From Dolomedes plantarius (lineage: Eukaryota > Arthropoda > Arachnida > Araneae > Dolomedidae): a stretch of 64,000 nucleotides of DNA. The stretch lies in assembly GCA_907164885.2 (NCBI GenBank), contig OU015498.1, forward strand, positions 84,870,142 through 84,934,141. The letters are read 5' to 3'. The first letter of the stretch is position 1; each line of letters begins with the position of its first letter. The position numbers and the translations under genes are program-made. Of this stretch, positions 27,001-36,722 are shown piece after piece. Below the pieces are notes generated by a model, which ran no database searches, was not told the DNA's origin, and saw nothing but the letters and a program-made list of their open reading frames with translations.

Positions 27001-30000
27001 AACACAAAATTAAAAACAATTTCAGATTAAAATTTTGAACTGAAACGAAGTCACATTTATATAATAGTGTGAGATATGTTGGTTTCCATGACTATTAGGT
27101 GGACAGTTCCCATAATTTTGGAATGTGTAATAGATTAACCCATATTTCCAACATTTTTTTTCTTCATTAATATTTTACTGGTTATTTCATTATTGATGTC
27201 TGGTCAGTACAACATTAAAATTGATTTTGAAAAGAATAAATTAAAACAAAAAGATATCATTAAAACATATTGAATTTAAAGATCTATTTTCAAATGCTGA
27301 AAACAAATTTGAAAAATATGCATTTGCTAATCACGACATTGCATATATACCAGGAAAGTTTCTCTGTAGCTTAAAATAGGGATTGCAGACTTGTGAGTTC
27401 AACTGATTCCACGATTTCTTTGAAATTTGTGTTTGTACTAACTGCATATATAAACTTTATATGCACTTTGTTTTAAAATAGTATTTTTCAATGTAAAATC
27501 TTAAACTGGGAGTTCAAAAATCCGATGGTTGCAGATGTGGCTTGGTATGTGTGCTTTGTTACCTAAAGTTTTCCAAGTATGTATATTTCACATGGTACAC
27601 TTATCCCTATAGGCCTTCTTCCCAGGGATTTTGGACATTAGATCATCATAACAACATATTTTGGCATTCAAATTCCTCTCTTAATAGAAACAAGTAGCAA
27701 AAGATGGTATTAAATGATCATGCAAGGGAAGTTATTGAAAATAGCTAGTGAGGTAGATTTTAAATTGCATGTGTATGTGAAGAATTAAGTATGAAAAACA
27801 CAGCATACTTATTAGCATCAATTTTTAATGTACCTATATATCTCTTTTGATTTATCTATATGTTTATCTAGTCTATATTATTATTTTGTAATTATTTCCT
27901 ATATATTTTCAGCTATCAATGAGGAAGGAAGTTTAACTGACCCTTTAGGTATTCAGATGGCAGAATTCCCTTTACATCCAATGTTTTCAAAGTTGTTGCT
28001 CATTTCAAGTATGTAACGACATCATAAATACTTTATTAAACATACAGTTATTCTTTCATGTATATTATTAGTACACTTTGATTAAAATTTTAATTACTTT
28101 CATGATGAAACCATTTAAAAATTAAATATAAACCAAAATTTGTGTCAAAATTTTTACAGGTACTGAGAAGAGGTATTTATTAAAAAAATGCAGTAAAGTT
28201 AAGATTTTCAGTAATCTTCTACTAGTTTAAAAAAAAAAGCTTTTGTCATACTTTTATCAATTTGTAAGTATTATTAATCTCACTTTTTTATGTTTTCCAG
28301 TGTCCGCTATATTCATTCTATACATCTTAAGGTATAGAGTGGGTTAGATTCATTTCTAGTACCTAATGTATGGAAAATAATGGTAGCATTTCCTTTTTTA
28401 TTCTTTTAAATATAGGTTTTTATTATATTGCAGGACAGTTTGGTTGCACCGAGGAGGTTTTAACAATTGCTGCCATGTTGCAAGTTCAAAATGTATTTGT
28501 TGTTTCTTCGGGAAGGAAATTGGAAGCTGTACGTATAAACTCTTTAAATAAGAATTTTGAAATTTTTGATGTTTTAAGTGTAAATATTTAAATAGTAATA
28601 ATATTATATCTTATCTCCATAGAAGTTCTCTAAAACATCCCAGTATTCTAATAAGACTGAAACAAGTGAAATATTGCTAATATAATCTGAATTGAAAAGA
28701 TTATTATGAAGAGCCTTAATTTGAATTTCTAATTTAATGTTAAGAAAGCTTTTGTTGATCATTGTAAACTGTTATAGTTATGATACTAAAAATAATAAAA
28801 GAAAGAAAATAATCAATTTTAAAATATATTTTAAAAGAAAATTCATATAAGCTTTTTTTTCTCCTTATTTTAAAGAATGAATTTAAAGAAATATGTACAC
28901 TTACAATTGACTTTCAAAAAAACACATAAATATTGTTCAGCAAATGGATTTAGGTCTGGTCTTGCTCTCAAATAGACCATTGCTTAAGATTCTATGGATG
29001 ATAATTGAAGTGGATATATTATTCCATAATTTTATATTATCATTTGACTGTGTGTTGCTTATAATTTCATACACTGTATATTTTAAAAAGTATAGCTATT
29101 AATTGTATTCTTCCATTATAGAAAGGGTGAGTTCTACACAAAATTTAAGTTACTTTATAAAGAAACAAATAAACAATGTATCATAATGAATCAACACTCT
29201 TTTATACAATGTCTTTAATGAGTTGCTAAGCTTCTGCCATGACATAGTTTCCAAAGGAGATATCTGTATATGCAGTGATTTCCGCTTATAAGAATCGCGT
29301 TTGTTATTACTGTTTTTGATTCTTATAGCCGAAATTTAGGTTTTTGGACAGGCATACACATACCTATATATATACATATATTAGATAATTCACCATAAAA
29401 TACTCTTTAATGTACGTTAATTGTCTTTTATTAAAATTATTTTTTATAATTTTAAAAATACAACTTAATTTTTAGACCTATAAGTAGATACACATGCTTA
29501 TAGTAAGAGAAGAAAAAATCCAATATTTGTTGCCACATACCTGCTTAACAGTTTTAACATTTCAACTAAAGGAAGGGAGCAAGAAAAAGTTTTCTATGGT
29601 AGTTTGACGTAATGAAGTTTTCTGGATGCTGTTTATATCTCTTACAATACTACTATTATCAGACGAAGATTCACCTTCTAGCTTATGTTTCACGGTTTGA
29701 TAACATGCTGAATCTACTAATGTCACGTTTACCCAAGTGATAGTGGACACTTCGCCAAAGATTTATGTGTTTCAGGGTCCAGGAAGCCGCAACCAGGATG
29801 TGGGTAAAAAGGAGTCCCTATTTTTGTTTGTCAGTGGAGAAAAGTGAAATCGGACCCAGACGGGTAAAGATGCCTCTGGGTCAAGCTAATAGGACAGTGT
29901 TGTGCATTTAAGGGGAAACTATTATGTTATGTCTAACAAAGAAAGGGATGAATTTTATGACTATATTCCATCCTATCTTATCAATCTTTTTTTTTTTAAA

Positions 30001-33000
30001 AAAAGAAAGAACTTCGTGCTTTTTGAGGGTTTAAGTGGCTTTTTTTTGAAAAATGAAAGGAAAGCGAAGAGTGTAAACTGATTCTTAAAACTGGTGAATT
30101 CATTCTTTAAAGCGAAAATATTAACATAGAAATAAAACATTTGTTTTCGCGATATTGATTCTTATAACCACTGATCACTATAAGCGGTGGTTACTGTATT
30201 GTTAAATAGCATTATACTTGCTACAAAATTTCCCGAAGGTTGAAGGCAGCCTTGTGGTGGCACATTTCGATGGAGGTTCTCAGTTCGAACCCTGACAAGC
30301 ACCATTAAATGACATTGTGTGTATGTCAGGTATGGGTATGTTTAATCCGTAGGCCAGAAAGTTCTTTAATGTAGTCAGAGGGAGGGGTAGGGTAGGATCT
30401 CTCCAAATGTCGCCTCTGGGAGTTATTAGGTCAAAATTGAGGTGGTACCTAGCTAAGTCTGATTCTGACCCTTGTGGTGCTGTGGCAATTCTACTATCCG
30501 ATCCAGGGTTGTAATGAAGCAGCACAGTCTACACTAAATTATTTATTTTCTAGACTACAGACATTACAAACACGGACAAATAAATCTTATAATCGTATAT
30601 TCTGGGATTCAAAAAGTTGAGCTCCATGGCTCATCCCAATCTTGCTTCCTTGACTCTGCCAAAACAAAAATACTTGCATAGGTAGAGAGTGCTTAGCAGC
30701 GTCATCTAGAGATCGTAAATTTGAAGTTATGACAGGTGCCATTGTAAACTAGAGCCGCATGACTCTACCCGAAGTCATCTATGGACCTAGTATGGCATGT
30801 TCCGGCCACAGGGGGACATAAGTCACAGCAACAAAATTTTTTCATGGGAATCAGTAATTATAAGTTTTAATTAAAATTTGTACTCATTTTCTTCTTCCTA
30901 TGTGTGAAATTAATATAATAATTATATTTTTTCTTAGAAACGTGCCAAATGGAAATTTGCTGTAGAAGAAGGAGATTTAATAACTCTGTTAAATGTACAT
31001 AATTCTTTTTTAAAGGTAATTTTAATTTTCCTCTCTTATCCAGTTTCATTCATCATTAATACATGTTCATCTCTAGTATTAAACCATGAAAGCCTTGAGG
31101 CTATGTTGGGCCCCATCAGCTGTTTTGTCTAATCATAATAATAACAAGTTATCAATTTAATTAATTCGAAGATTATTTATTGGAATTAATGGTACTAAGA
31201 CTCTTTTTTTCAGTTGTTTATTGAAGTTAGCTTACTCTTAGAGTGCTGAGGCATTATATTACTACAGATATAGAAATTAGAGTAGCGATTCCCAACCTGT
31301 GTTCCGCGAGATCAGATAGGAGTGCCACAAAATTTTGTTTTTTTTTATAAAAAAATAAAATATTATTGAGGCTCAATTAAAATAAATATTAAGTTGAACT
31401 AATTACTTTCATGCCTGATAGACTGTGACACAAATCGATGCACTCGTTCTTGAGGATGGATTAGCTACCCTCACACCCACAACTGTTAGGCTTGATATCA
31501 AACAATTGTGCTGTAAGCATGAATCGCAAGTCTCACATTAATAAAACAAAACTATATTTGGTGATTTCCATTGTAGTCCTTTAGTGTAATACTATACTGA
31601 ATCCCATGGCTATTTTTGAAACTGTATTAATATATTCTATTGTGTTGTTTGTTACTTATATCTTTCAATCAGTTATTAAAATCAGCAGTGGAGTATTTAC
31701 TTGAACTTAAATTAAATATGTTCCTGAAATATATTCCACTATATTTTAAAAAATCGCAAAAACTAAAATTCTAATAAGGGTGCCTCAAGTTTCTAATATC
31801 ACTTCCAAGGGTGCTGCAAACATAAAAAGATTGGGAATCCCTTAATTAGAGGAAATGTTTTAAAGGATGTAAGATTCTTCAAGGGGTGCGGTGACCCAGT
31901 TGGCAAGAGCAAGGGGGCCAGTGATTTGAACGTCCCTGGTTCAATGCTTGTCACTGCAAACCCGCCACTGTGTTCACTAATGGTGGTCAGGGCATGTAAA
32001 ATAGGTCGTGGCTACAATGTCCTCCAAGTTCTAAAATTTATCTCTGGAGGTATGAGGTCAAGTGTTCCGGTCTCATCACTTGACTCATTTCAAAATTACG
32101 GGACTGATGTTCTTCGAGGTCAAGTCAGACTTCAGCCCTAAGTGAAGCTGCTTACTACCCTTCACCAAGGACCTAGGTCCTTTGGACTTGGTGTAGGCTT
32201 TCCTATACCAAGGGGATTGGAAACAACAACAGACTTTTCAAGGTTTTTGTGGTTTATAATGTAAAGCTATGTATCCTCTTTTAAACCATAACTAATTTTT
32301 GTATCCATAACATGACTTATTACTCACAGTGTAGAGATTATACTCAAATACAATAAGTAAAATTCTTAACTTAATAATGCTTTTAGATTATCTTACTGAA
32401 AATTTCAATTAAATTGTGGCACAAAGTTAGATAAATTAAGCTCTATCAAGTATGAAGTAAAAGATCATTGTGCAAAGGTTTTTTAATCTACCAGGAGCAT
32501 ACAAGCTTTGTTAAAATTATTTTATTTCTTAAAGTACATAAAAAATTAAATATTAAAATTTTAAATTAGAATAATAAATCAAAACTTTTCTTTATAACAA
32601 ATTTAACCTTTGACTATTCTCATATAAATTTTAAAATTTAGGTCACAGCACATTCAGCTTTTAAGTATGTCAGAATTCATTCTTACACATTCAAAGATTT
32701 TCTTACTTGATTCATACTTTATATCACTAGTCAATTCATAAGTTTCACAGTTACTGTGGTTCACTAAGATAAGGTAATTAAAAATTGTTGAAAACTTACT
32801 TCATACATAAATTTCTTATTCTCATTCATATAATTAAATAAAAATACATTAAAAAATACTTTGACAATAAGAATTTTCTGTAATTATCTATCAATTATAC
32901 TTTTTTTTTCTAGAACAAAAACAAACACTGGTGTGAACAGAACTTTTTAAATTATAAAGCTTTACTAAGAGCTGTAGAAATCAGAATTCAACTATCAAAA

Positions 33001-35319
33001 CTGCTGAAGAAATTTTCATCTCCAAGCGTTGTAAGCAAAGGTTGTGTATGGGTATTATTTTGTTGTATACTAATGAATCATAATTTACTGTAGCTAGTAT
33101 TAAGTATATGAAAAGCATATTTGTTTTTTAAGGATTTGAATATTATTACAGTTATTTAATTTTAAAAAGAGTTTGATTAGTTGCAATTTTTTTATTATCT
33201 TTGTAATGATTGAACTACCTGATATTTAATCACATTCACAATTATGTATAAAATGGGTTGATAAAATGTAATATTAATTTCAAACTTTCTGTTTCTTAAA
33301 AATGTCAAAGTCCAATATATTCATATTTCTAATTAAGTCATTTTTTATACTACAGTTGATGACAATTCCATACGGAAATGCATAGTATCTGCATTTTTTG
33401 CAAATGCAGCTTTTCTGCACCATTCTGGTGTTTATAAAACAATAAAAGGCGAGCATGAACTTCATATACACCCAGAATCTGTTGTTGCGTTGACAAAACA
33501 ACCTAAATGGTAAGTAAATGTGAATTTTGAAATTTGACTTGATACATTTATAAAAAGGTAAAACTAACTGCTGATATTTTAATAATTTTAAGGGTTGTTT
33601 TTAATGAAGTGCTACATACTACAAAAGAATATATGAGAGATATAACAGTGATAGAGCCATCATGGTTATATGAACTTGCACCCCATTATTACCAGTATGG
33701 AACAGTAAGTAATTCTTTAAGTTTTATTTTATGTATTACTACTTTCCAATTAATATACTCTAAACCAACCCTCCTTCCCAAAAACTAAGATCATGTCACA
33801 GAGTTACTATAACATTTATTGAAAATTAATTAAAATTATCATCATATATGAAGTTTGAGTGACCTTTCATTAAATACTGTTTTAATTTCTAAAAAATGAG
33901 AATGTGCTTAGTAAGGCTTAAACTACTTATTAATTTTTGATGAAAAATGTACACTTCCTTCTCTTTAATAATGGAATAGAGAACAGTGAATTACTAAATA
34001 TCCCATATACCAGTACAAATCTTTTCTAGTATGTAATTATGCATTGGATAAGTGATCCAGAGTTTCTTTCCCCTCAATTTTTTTCATGAGAAGAAGGAAT
34101 CAAACTAAAGGTAACATAATTATGCATAGCCCTTTACGACCAATTGCACATCCAAAATATGCATAAAAAAACCCAGTTATTTCATTAGAGTATACACACG
34201 ACGCATATTAACCCTCTGACAACCGACACCCGATTTCACAGCTTATCCCAAAAGTCTGTTCCGGCCCAGTACGAGAAGTGGTTTTCTCCCCCCCCCCCCC
34301 CCAAGAACATCCCGACGATTGTACTGAAATTTGTCATGGTGGGGTGTGGCCCCACTGTCAGCATCAGGTCAAAGTACGCAGGGATCGGTTCTAGACAATA
34401 AAAGACCATCAAACAGATAAGAGAACGACTCTATAGTGATGTTGAACTGTTGGTAGAATGACCACCTACCAGGCACTAGGGGGGAGGCAATCTATGAGAA
34501 TTTTGGCTAGCCGTCTGGACTTCTCAATCTTTGGCTAGCTTGGCAGGTTCTGGTCCTCAGAGGATTAAACACTGTCATTTTGTCTGTGCCTAAGATACTT
34601 CCTTTTTCTCCACTTAAGTCAGACATAAGACAACTTTCTCTCAAATGCAATCCTTGTTTAATATTTGCTACACTTGCATACAAAAACTGTTTTTTTTTTT
34701 TTTTACTACAAGGTGAGAGTATGAATATATTCCTTCAAAACCTGAAAATTAAACAAAAGTGATGATTTGTCTCATGAATCATCTGTCTCTGGTGTGATTT
34801 GCCTTAGAAGCTTCCCTACAGATTCTATCCCAAGTGGTTTACTTTTCTTCCAATTTTCTAACTATGATTAACATAGAACATAAAATAATAAAAGTATTAA
34901 ATTATGTTGTCCAATATTGTTCATTCTAAAGTTTGAAGGAATATATTGTAGTAGATTGTAAGTTACTACTGTGAATGTGAAAGCTGTATTGGGCAATATT
35001 TCCAGTGGTAGTTCTGACCTAGGTGGATGCATCCAAGAAATAAAATTATCTGATATGATCAACTTTTCTTTGAACATTGAATCAACAAATAACTTACACA
35101 AAATATCATTGTTTAAAAAATCTGCTTGAATAATAAAACAGGTGTTTTAATAATCTCAAGTCTCTCGTTCTGGATTAATTTTGTAACTGAATATCATTTT
35201 TACTATACGTAAATAGGATAAAAATTTTGATTTGTTAATTTTGGTTGTATGAAAACAAAAATTTAAGCAATTTGTTGTATATTTTTTAGGAGCATGAAGT
35301 GGGAAGAAAGAAATTGTAA
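13971..35319 (+). CDS. DHX35: DHX35, DEAH-box RNA helicase (18 coding exons; initiator exon not found)
   Basis: Putative ATP-dependent RNA helicase of the DEAH/RHA family; human DHX35 is a nuclear protein found in late (C complex) spliceosomes. Exons: 13971-14083, 15806-15898, 16561-16635, 17215-17319, 19131-19363, 20194-20394, 20485-20572, 21502-21598, 21687-21839, 24340-24464, 25275-25329, 27913-28008, 28434-28528, 30938-31015, 32914-33040, 33356-33509, 33593-33704, 35290-35319. All GT-AG junctions join in phase to 675 codons plus TAA; the human protein is about 700 residues. Visible motifs: I GETGCGKST, Ia TQPRRVAA, II DEVH (family DEAH), III SAT, IV FLTGQEE, V STNIAEASLTI (family AETS), VI QRAGRAGR, then the HA2/OB-fold region with FAVEEGD and the terminal segment SWLYELAPHYYQYGT. 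DHX35 is preferred over other DEAH members because of YNPDSTLSFEQQRQRLPIFK and this C-terminus. The start codon is unresolved. Confidence 0.94.
14225..14411. mobile_element. hAT-type MITE with CAGTGGCGTAGCGAG termini
   Basis: 187 bp with perfect 8-bp duplication GTCCAGTG (14217-14224 and 14412-14419). Left end CAGTGGCGTAGCGAGG, right end CTCGCTACGTCACTG. Inner arms GCCCGGGCGCC and GGGCACC flank a T/G homopolymer. It lies in the DHX35 intron after the N-terminal exon. Confidence 0.87.
14960..15026. repeat. (TA)n(TG)n microsatellite
   Basis: A TA tract (about 14960-15003) passes into a TG tract (15004-15026) in a DHX35 intron. The reverse frames here encode only His/Thr and Tyr/Ile runs. Confidence 0.95.
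15806..15898 (+). CDS. DHX35: DHX35 exon with Walker A (motif I)
   Basis: Thirty-one codons in phase 0 between TTTTTCAG and GTATGA. The peptide runs from HQNHILYLVEKFQTV to GETGCGKSTQIPQ. The P-loop GETGCGKST (15860-15886) binds ATP. Confidence 0.95.
16561..16635 (+). CDS. DHX35: DHX35 exon with motif Ia
   Basis: Twenty-five codons in phase 0 between CTTTTAG and GTATAC. It encodes YLLEAGWANYAVIG and then VTQPRRVAATM, the RNA-contacting motif Ia of RecA domain 1. Confidence 0.95.
16636..19130 (+). other. DHX35 introns around the motif Ia-Ib exons
   Basis: Apart from the exon at 17215-17319, only AT-rich intron is seen, with almost no CpG. No transposon termini were recognised. Confidence 0.6.
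17215..17319 (+). CDS. DHX35: DHX35 exon, RecA1 segment
   Basis: Thirty-five codons in phase 0 between TTTTTCAG and GTAGCT. It contains LASRVAEEKGTLLGQLVGY and SIRFEDC, the conserved stretch between motifs Ia and Ib. Confidence 0.94.
19131..19363 (+). CDS. DHX35: DHX35 exon with motifs Ib, II (DEVH) and III
   Basis: The exon lies between CCCTTTCAG and GTAAAA and ends two bases into a codon. It encodes YMTEGILINEMM (motif Ib), LILDEVHERSLNCDI (motif II at 19206-19217) and ISSATFEAE (motif III). Motif II has Val where DEAH helicases have Ala (GTT, not GCN). The surrounding frame is intact, so this looks like a substitution rather than a damaged exon. Confidence 0.95.
19424..19443. repeat. (ATT)n microsatellite
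   Basis: Short ATT trinucleotide run in a DHX35 intron. Confidence 0.9.
20194..20394 (+). CDS. DHX35: DHX35 exon with motif IV
   Basis: It opens with a one-base split codon after TTTTTAG and ends before GTGAGT. It encodes VEGRNYPVDIHYS, APVPDYVKASVDTAIKIH and IFLTGQEEVEMATSML. FLTGQEE is motif IV of RecA domain 2. Confidence 0.95.
20485..20572 (+). CDS. DHX35: DHX35 exon, RecA2 segment
   Basis: The exon lies between ATTTGCAG and GTATGA and reads DYARDMKGKSNVMKL then FAVPLYGAMPMSEQ. This matches the family pattern LPxYxxLPxxEQ, with Ala-Met in place of Leu-Pro. Confidence 0.93.
21502..21598 (+). CDS. DHX35: DHX35 exon with motif V
   Basis: The exon lies between TTTTTAG and GTAAGT. It encodes VNVFKHLVRSVRKIVV and STNIAEASLTISGITY. 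Motif V reads NIAEAS where most DEAH helicases have NIAETS; Ala is encoded by GCA at 21568-21570. Confidence 0.94.
21687..21839 (+). CDS. DHX35: DHX35 exon with motif VI
   Basis: It follows an intron of only 88 bases and ends before GTAATA. It encodes VDSCFVKLRCFNPHS and VPVSQASAEQRAGRAGRVRS. QRAGRAGR (21782-21805) supplies the arginine-finger motif VI. Confidence 0.95.
22096..23717 (+). mobile_element. Helitron-like element, interrupted by a pogo-like element
   Basis: It starts around TTATATATATAAAACAGTT with a run of ACTG units, continues with CTAAAGGGTTGAAATTTTGC, and ends GGTATTCAGCTAG followed by T. The copy at 25.6 kb matches outside the 22795-23622 insertion. It ends in CTAG before T, as Helitrons do. 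No Rep/helicase ORF. Confidence 0.7.
22795..23622. mobile_element. pogo/Tigger-like element nested in the Helitron
   Basis: 828 bp flanked by TA (22793-22794 and 23623-23624). Left end CAGGTAGCCCTCCTACAGC, inverted right end CAGGTAACCCTCCTATCAC. Towards the right end a + strand frame reads ECAKNLFEEIGSESEGDIV then SKKQSRLTVLCSDEEEIY and a stop. This resembles an acidic transposase C-terminus; the rest is deleted. Confidence 0.8.
24340..24464 (+). CDS. DHX35: DHX35 exon, start of winged-helix region
   Basis: The exon lies between TTCTCTTAG and GTATGT. It encodes EEDFLKLPKFTVPEMQRSNL then APVILQLKALGIENILRF. TVPEMQRSNLAPVILQLKALG is highly typical of DEAH proteins. The intron before it carries a Helitron with a nested pogo element. 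Confidence 0.95.
25275..25329 (+). CDS. DHX35: DHX35 short exon
   Basis: A 55-base exon between TTTTTTTAG and GTAAGA encoding APPSKHVISALELLFALD. This matches the PP-x5-AL-x-LL-x-ALG/D signature. Confidence 0.92.
25592..26316 (+). mobile_element. Helitron-like element, uninterrupted copy
   Basis: 725 bp starting TCTATATATATAAAACAG directly after A and ending GTATTCAGCTAG directly before T, as Helitrons do. No duplication is visible. Located in a DHX35 intron, in the same orientation as the 22-kb copy. Confidence 0.75.
26317..27912 (+). other. DHX35 intron, nothing further recognised
   Basis: AT-rich intron downstream of the Helitron copy. The stretch near 26850-27120 differs slightly in composition and may be old repeat, but no ends are visible. 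Confidence 0.5.
27913..28008 (+). CDS. DHX35: DHX35 exon, HA2 region
   Basis: The exon lies between ATATTTTCAG and GTATGT and encodes INEEGSLTDPLGIQMAEF then PLHPMFSKLLLIS. LTxPLGxxMAEFPLxPxxSKLLL is the family consensus at this site. Confidence 0.93.
28434..28528 (+). CDS. DHX35: DHX35 exon, HA2 region
   Basis: The exon lies between ATTGCAG and GTACGT. It encodes QFGCTEEVLTIAAMLQVQ then NVFVVSSGRKLEA and ends in phase 0. The junction with the preceding exon gives Ser-Arg-Gln-Phe-Gly-Cys. Confidence 0.92.
29273..30196. mobile_element. pogo/Tigger-like element with transposase C-terminal remnant
   Basis: Ends CAGTGATTTCCGCTTATAAG and, inverted, CAGTAACCACCGCTTATAG; TA follows the right end, while TG precedes the left, probably a mutated TA. 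On the - strand (29750-29562) a frame ends in SLRQTTIENFF plus a few residues. Tigger transposases typically end in R/KQTTIxxFF. Confidence 0.7.
30236..30540 (+). repeat. tRNA-derived SINE-like sequence
   Basis: It begins with GGCAGCCTTGTGGTGGCAC. A B-box-like AGTTCGAACCC is near 30282. The body is GC-richer than the intron around it. It abuts the pogo-like element. Confidence 0.5.
30938..31015 (+). CDS. DHX35: DHX35 exon
   Basis: Twenty-six codons in phase 0 between TTTTCTTAG and GTAATT: KRAKWKFAVEEGDLITLL then NVHNSFLK. The F-x-VEEGDHLTLLN pattern is conserved across the family. Confidence 0.93.
31283..31843. mobile_element. hAT-type element with GATTCCCAAC termini
   Basis: 561 bp with perfect 8-bp duplication AATTAGAG (31275-31282 and 31844-31851). 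Ends TAGCGATTCCCAACCTG and, inverted, AAGGGATTCCCAATCT. The first base of each end departs from the usual CAG. No ORF. Located in a DHX35 intron. Confidence 0.8.
31882..32232 (+). repeat. tRNA-derived SINE-like sequence
   Basis: An A-box-like GACCCAGTTGGCAAGAGC (near 31892) and a B-box-like GGTTCAATGC (31938-31947) are about 35 bases apart. The tail is ACAACAACAG. The body is GC-richer than the DHX35 intron around it. It lies 30 bases past an hAT-type element. Confidence 0.6.
32914..33040 (+). CDS. DHX35: DHX35 exon with competing donor sites
   Basis: It follows TTTTTCTAG and encodes NKNKHWCEQNFLNYKAL and LKKFSSPSVVSK. The phase of the next exon requires the weak donor GTTGTG at 33041. A stronger GTAAGC lies ten bases upstream (33031), but its use would put the following exon out of frame and reach TAG quickly. 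Confidence 0.88.
33356..33509 (+). CDS. DHX35: DHX35 exon, OB-fold region
   Basis: The exon lies between ATACTACAG and GTAAGT. It encodes DDNSIRKCIVSAFFANAA, KGEHELHIHPESVV and TKQPKW, the HIHPxSVL element common to DEAH OB-folds. Confidence 0.94.
33593..33704 (+). CDS. DHX35: DHX35 exon, OB-fold region
   Basis: The exon follows TTTTAAG and precedes GTAAGT. It encodes VVFNEVLHTTKEYMRD then VIEPSWLYELAPHYYQYG. W-x-x-x-x-E-x-x-x-TxKxYMRDxTxI is a family hallmark. Confidence 0.94.
34212..34564. mobile_element. piggyBac-like MITE
   Basis: 353 bp between two TTAA tetramers (34208-34211 and 34565-34568). Short termini CCCTCTGA and, inverted, TCCTCTGA. GC-rich and poly(C) interior with no ORF. Located in the last DHX35 intron. 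Confidence 0.6.
35290..35319 (+). CDS. DHX35: DHX35 terminal coding exon
   Basis: A 30-base exon after TATTTTTTAG encoding EHEVGRKKL and TAA (35317-35319). It is supported by phase, a good acceptor and an AATAAA hexamer 19 bases after the stop. Its shortness makes it the least certain exon. Confidence 0.8.
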   Translation, partial: EHEVGRKKL

Positions 35320-35337
35320 ACAGCTTTTTTTAAGTAA

Positions 35338-35343
35338 AATAAA
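35338..35343 (+). terminator. DHX35 polyadenylation signal
   Basis: AATAAA begins 19 bases after the DHX35 stop codon, which predicts a very short 3' UTR. Cleavage would fall within the next 10-30 bases. Confidence 0.65.
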
Positions 35344-35344
35344 T

Positions 35345-35350
35345 TTTATT
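35345..35350 (-). terminator. Candidate distal ZC3H3 polyadenylation signal
   Basis: TTTATT on the + strand is AATAAA on the - strand. It is one base from the DHX35 hexamer and about 1.37 kb past the ZC3H3 stop. A nearer - strand hexamer lies around 36016-36022, so this would be the distal site at most. Confidence 0.4.
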
Positions 35351-36722
35351 TTCCATTATGTTTCATATTTACAGCATGTATGAAAATAAAAATACACATG
35401 TTACAGTTATAGAAAAGTAAGATTTTAAACAAATCTACTAAATATCCTGGATCAACCACCCAGCTTGCTCTAAATTTCAAATCAAGCTGTCTCTGATACC
35501 TGTATGTAAGATACTGAGAAATACATAAAAAATAAAATAAACTTACATATATTCAAATCAGGACATTGTTACCTTTCCTTAAGATTATGAGTGGTTATAC
35601 CCTGAAATTAAAAATTTGAGTAAAAATGCTATTTTTTCTTAAGTGCAGTATGGAAATTTAGAAAAAAGTGATTGCATATTCATCATAAAGTTATGAAAGC
35701 TAATAAAGTTACGAAAATTTTGGGCCAATTTTGCAGATTTAAACTACTTTTGACTGGGATTTGCATAATTTCACATAATGTACCATATAACACAAGATAA
35801 GAATTTTCATAAGAACATTATCCTCTAGCATTATAAATTTTTTTTCGCAAAAAGGTAAACATTAATTAACATTCATTTCAATAAAAAGTAACTGAAACCT
35901 CCATAAAATTAAATGAACCATCTTTTATACAAAGATGCACGATAGAATAACTAAATAATTTAGAAAGAATTATGCAGACAGAGTATTAATTCATATGACT
36001 ATCACTCTGAACTAAATATTTATTACAAAAAACAAGAATAATCATGTATAACATTTTATATTTTAAATCATACTTCTGTAACTAATAATATATATATATA
36101 TATATATATAACCCTAAACTCTTTAAAATTAGGGAGACTTACCTCCCATTCCCTTTTTTCCCCAAAACATCACTATAAATACAGAACCAAGAACATTATA
36201 CTGACAGATCATATTTTAGACCTTTGGGCAAAAACCAAAATCTTAACTATTTTGATACTTAATGTTTTACTTTTTTAAATAAAAAAAAACTGGAAGAAAC
36301 AATTCTAAAAGGTTTAATTATAATAGAATTCAAAATAGCCCTCCATACAGAAGAAAAATACCTTTTCAGATAAACTAAGAAAACTCTTAAAAGAATTCTC
36401 TGAATTCCAAAGTACAGAGAATACAAACCATGCAATCCTGAGTGATCAGAGAATATCCTCATCTTTTAAAGTCTGTTGAATTTGAGCTTGAAATTTAATG
36501 AGTCAGAATATATATAAAAATCTACAATGAGCATGCATTATTCCAAATTTTTACTCAAGATTTCAATTAGTTCATAAAACTTAAAGCACAAGTAAATTAT
36601 GCAAAACATACATGTATTAAGATGTGTAAAATTACTAGCAATGAAAGTAGCAATTAGAGGGAAAATATATCACAGCTTATAAACTATCCTACCTGAAATT
36701 TCAAAAATGAACATCCTCTTAA
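35345..36722 (-). other. Probable ZC3H3 3' UTR and flank
   Basis: AT-rich sequence downstream of the ZC3H3 stop with no coding signal. It holds a TA microsatellite (about 36089-36110) and at least two - strand AATAAA hexamers (about 36016-36022 and 35345-35350). Confidence 0.5.

Noticed and set aside
30280..30525. 81-codon - strand frame
   Set aside because: Lies inside a SINE-like repeat.
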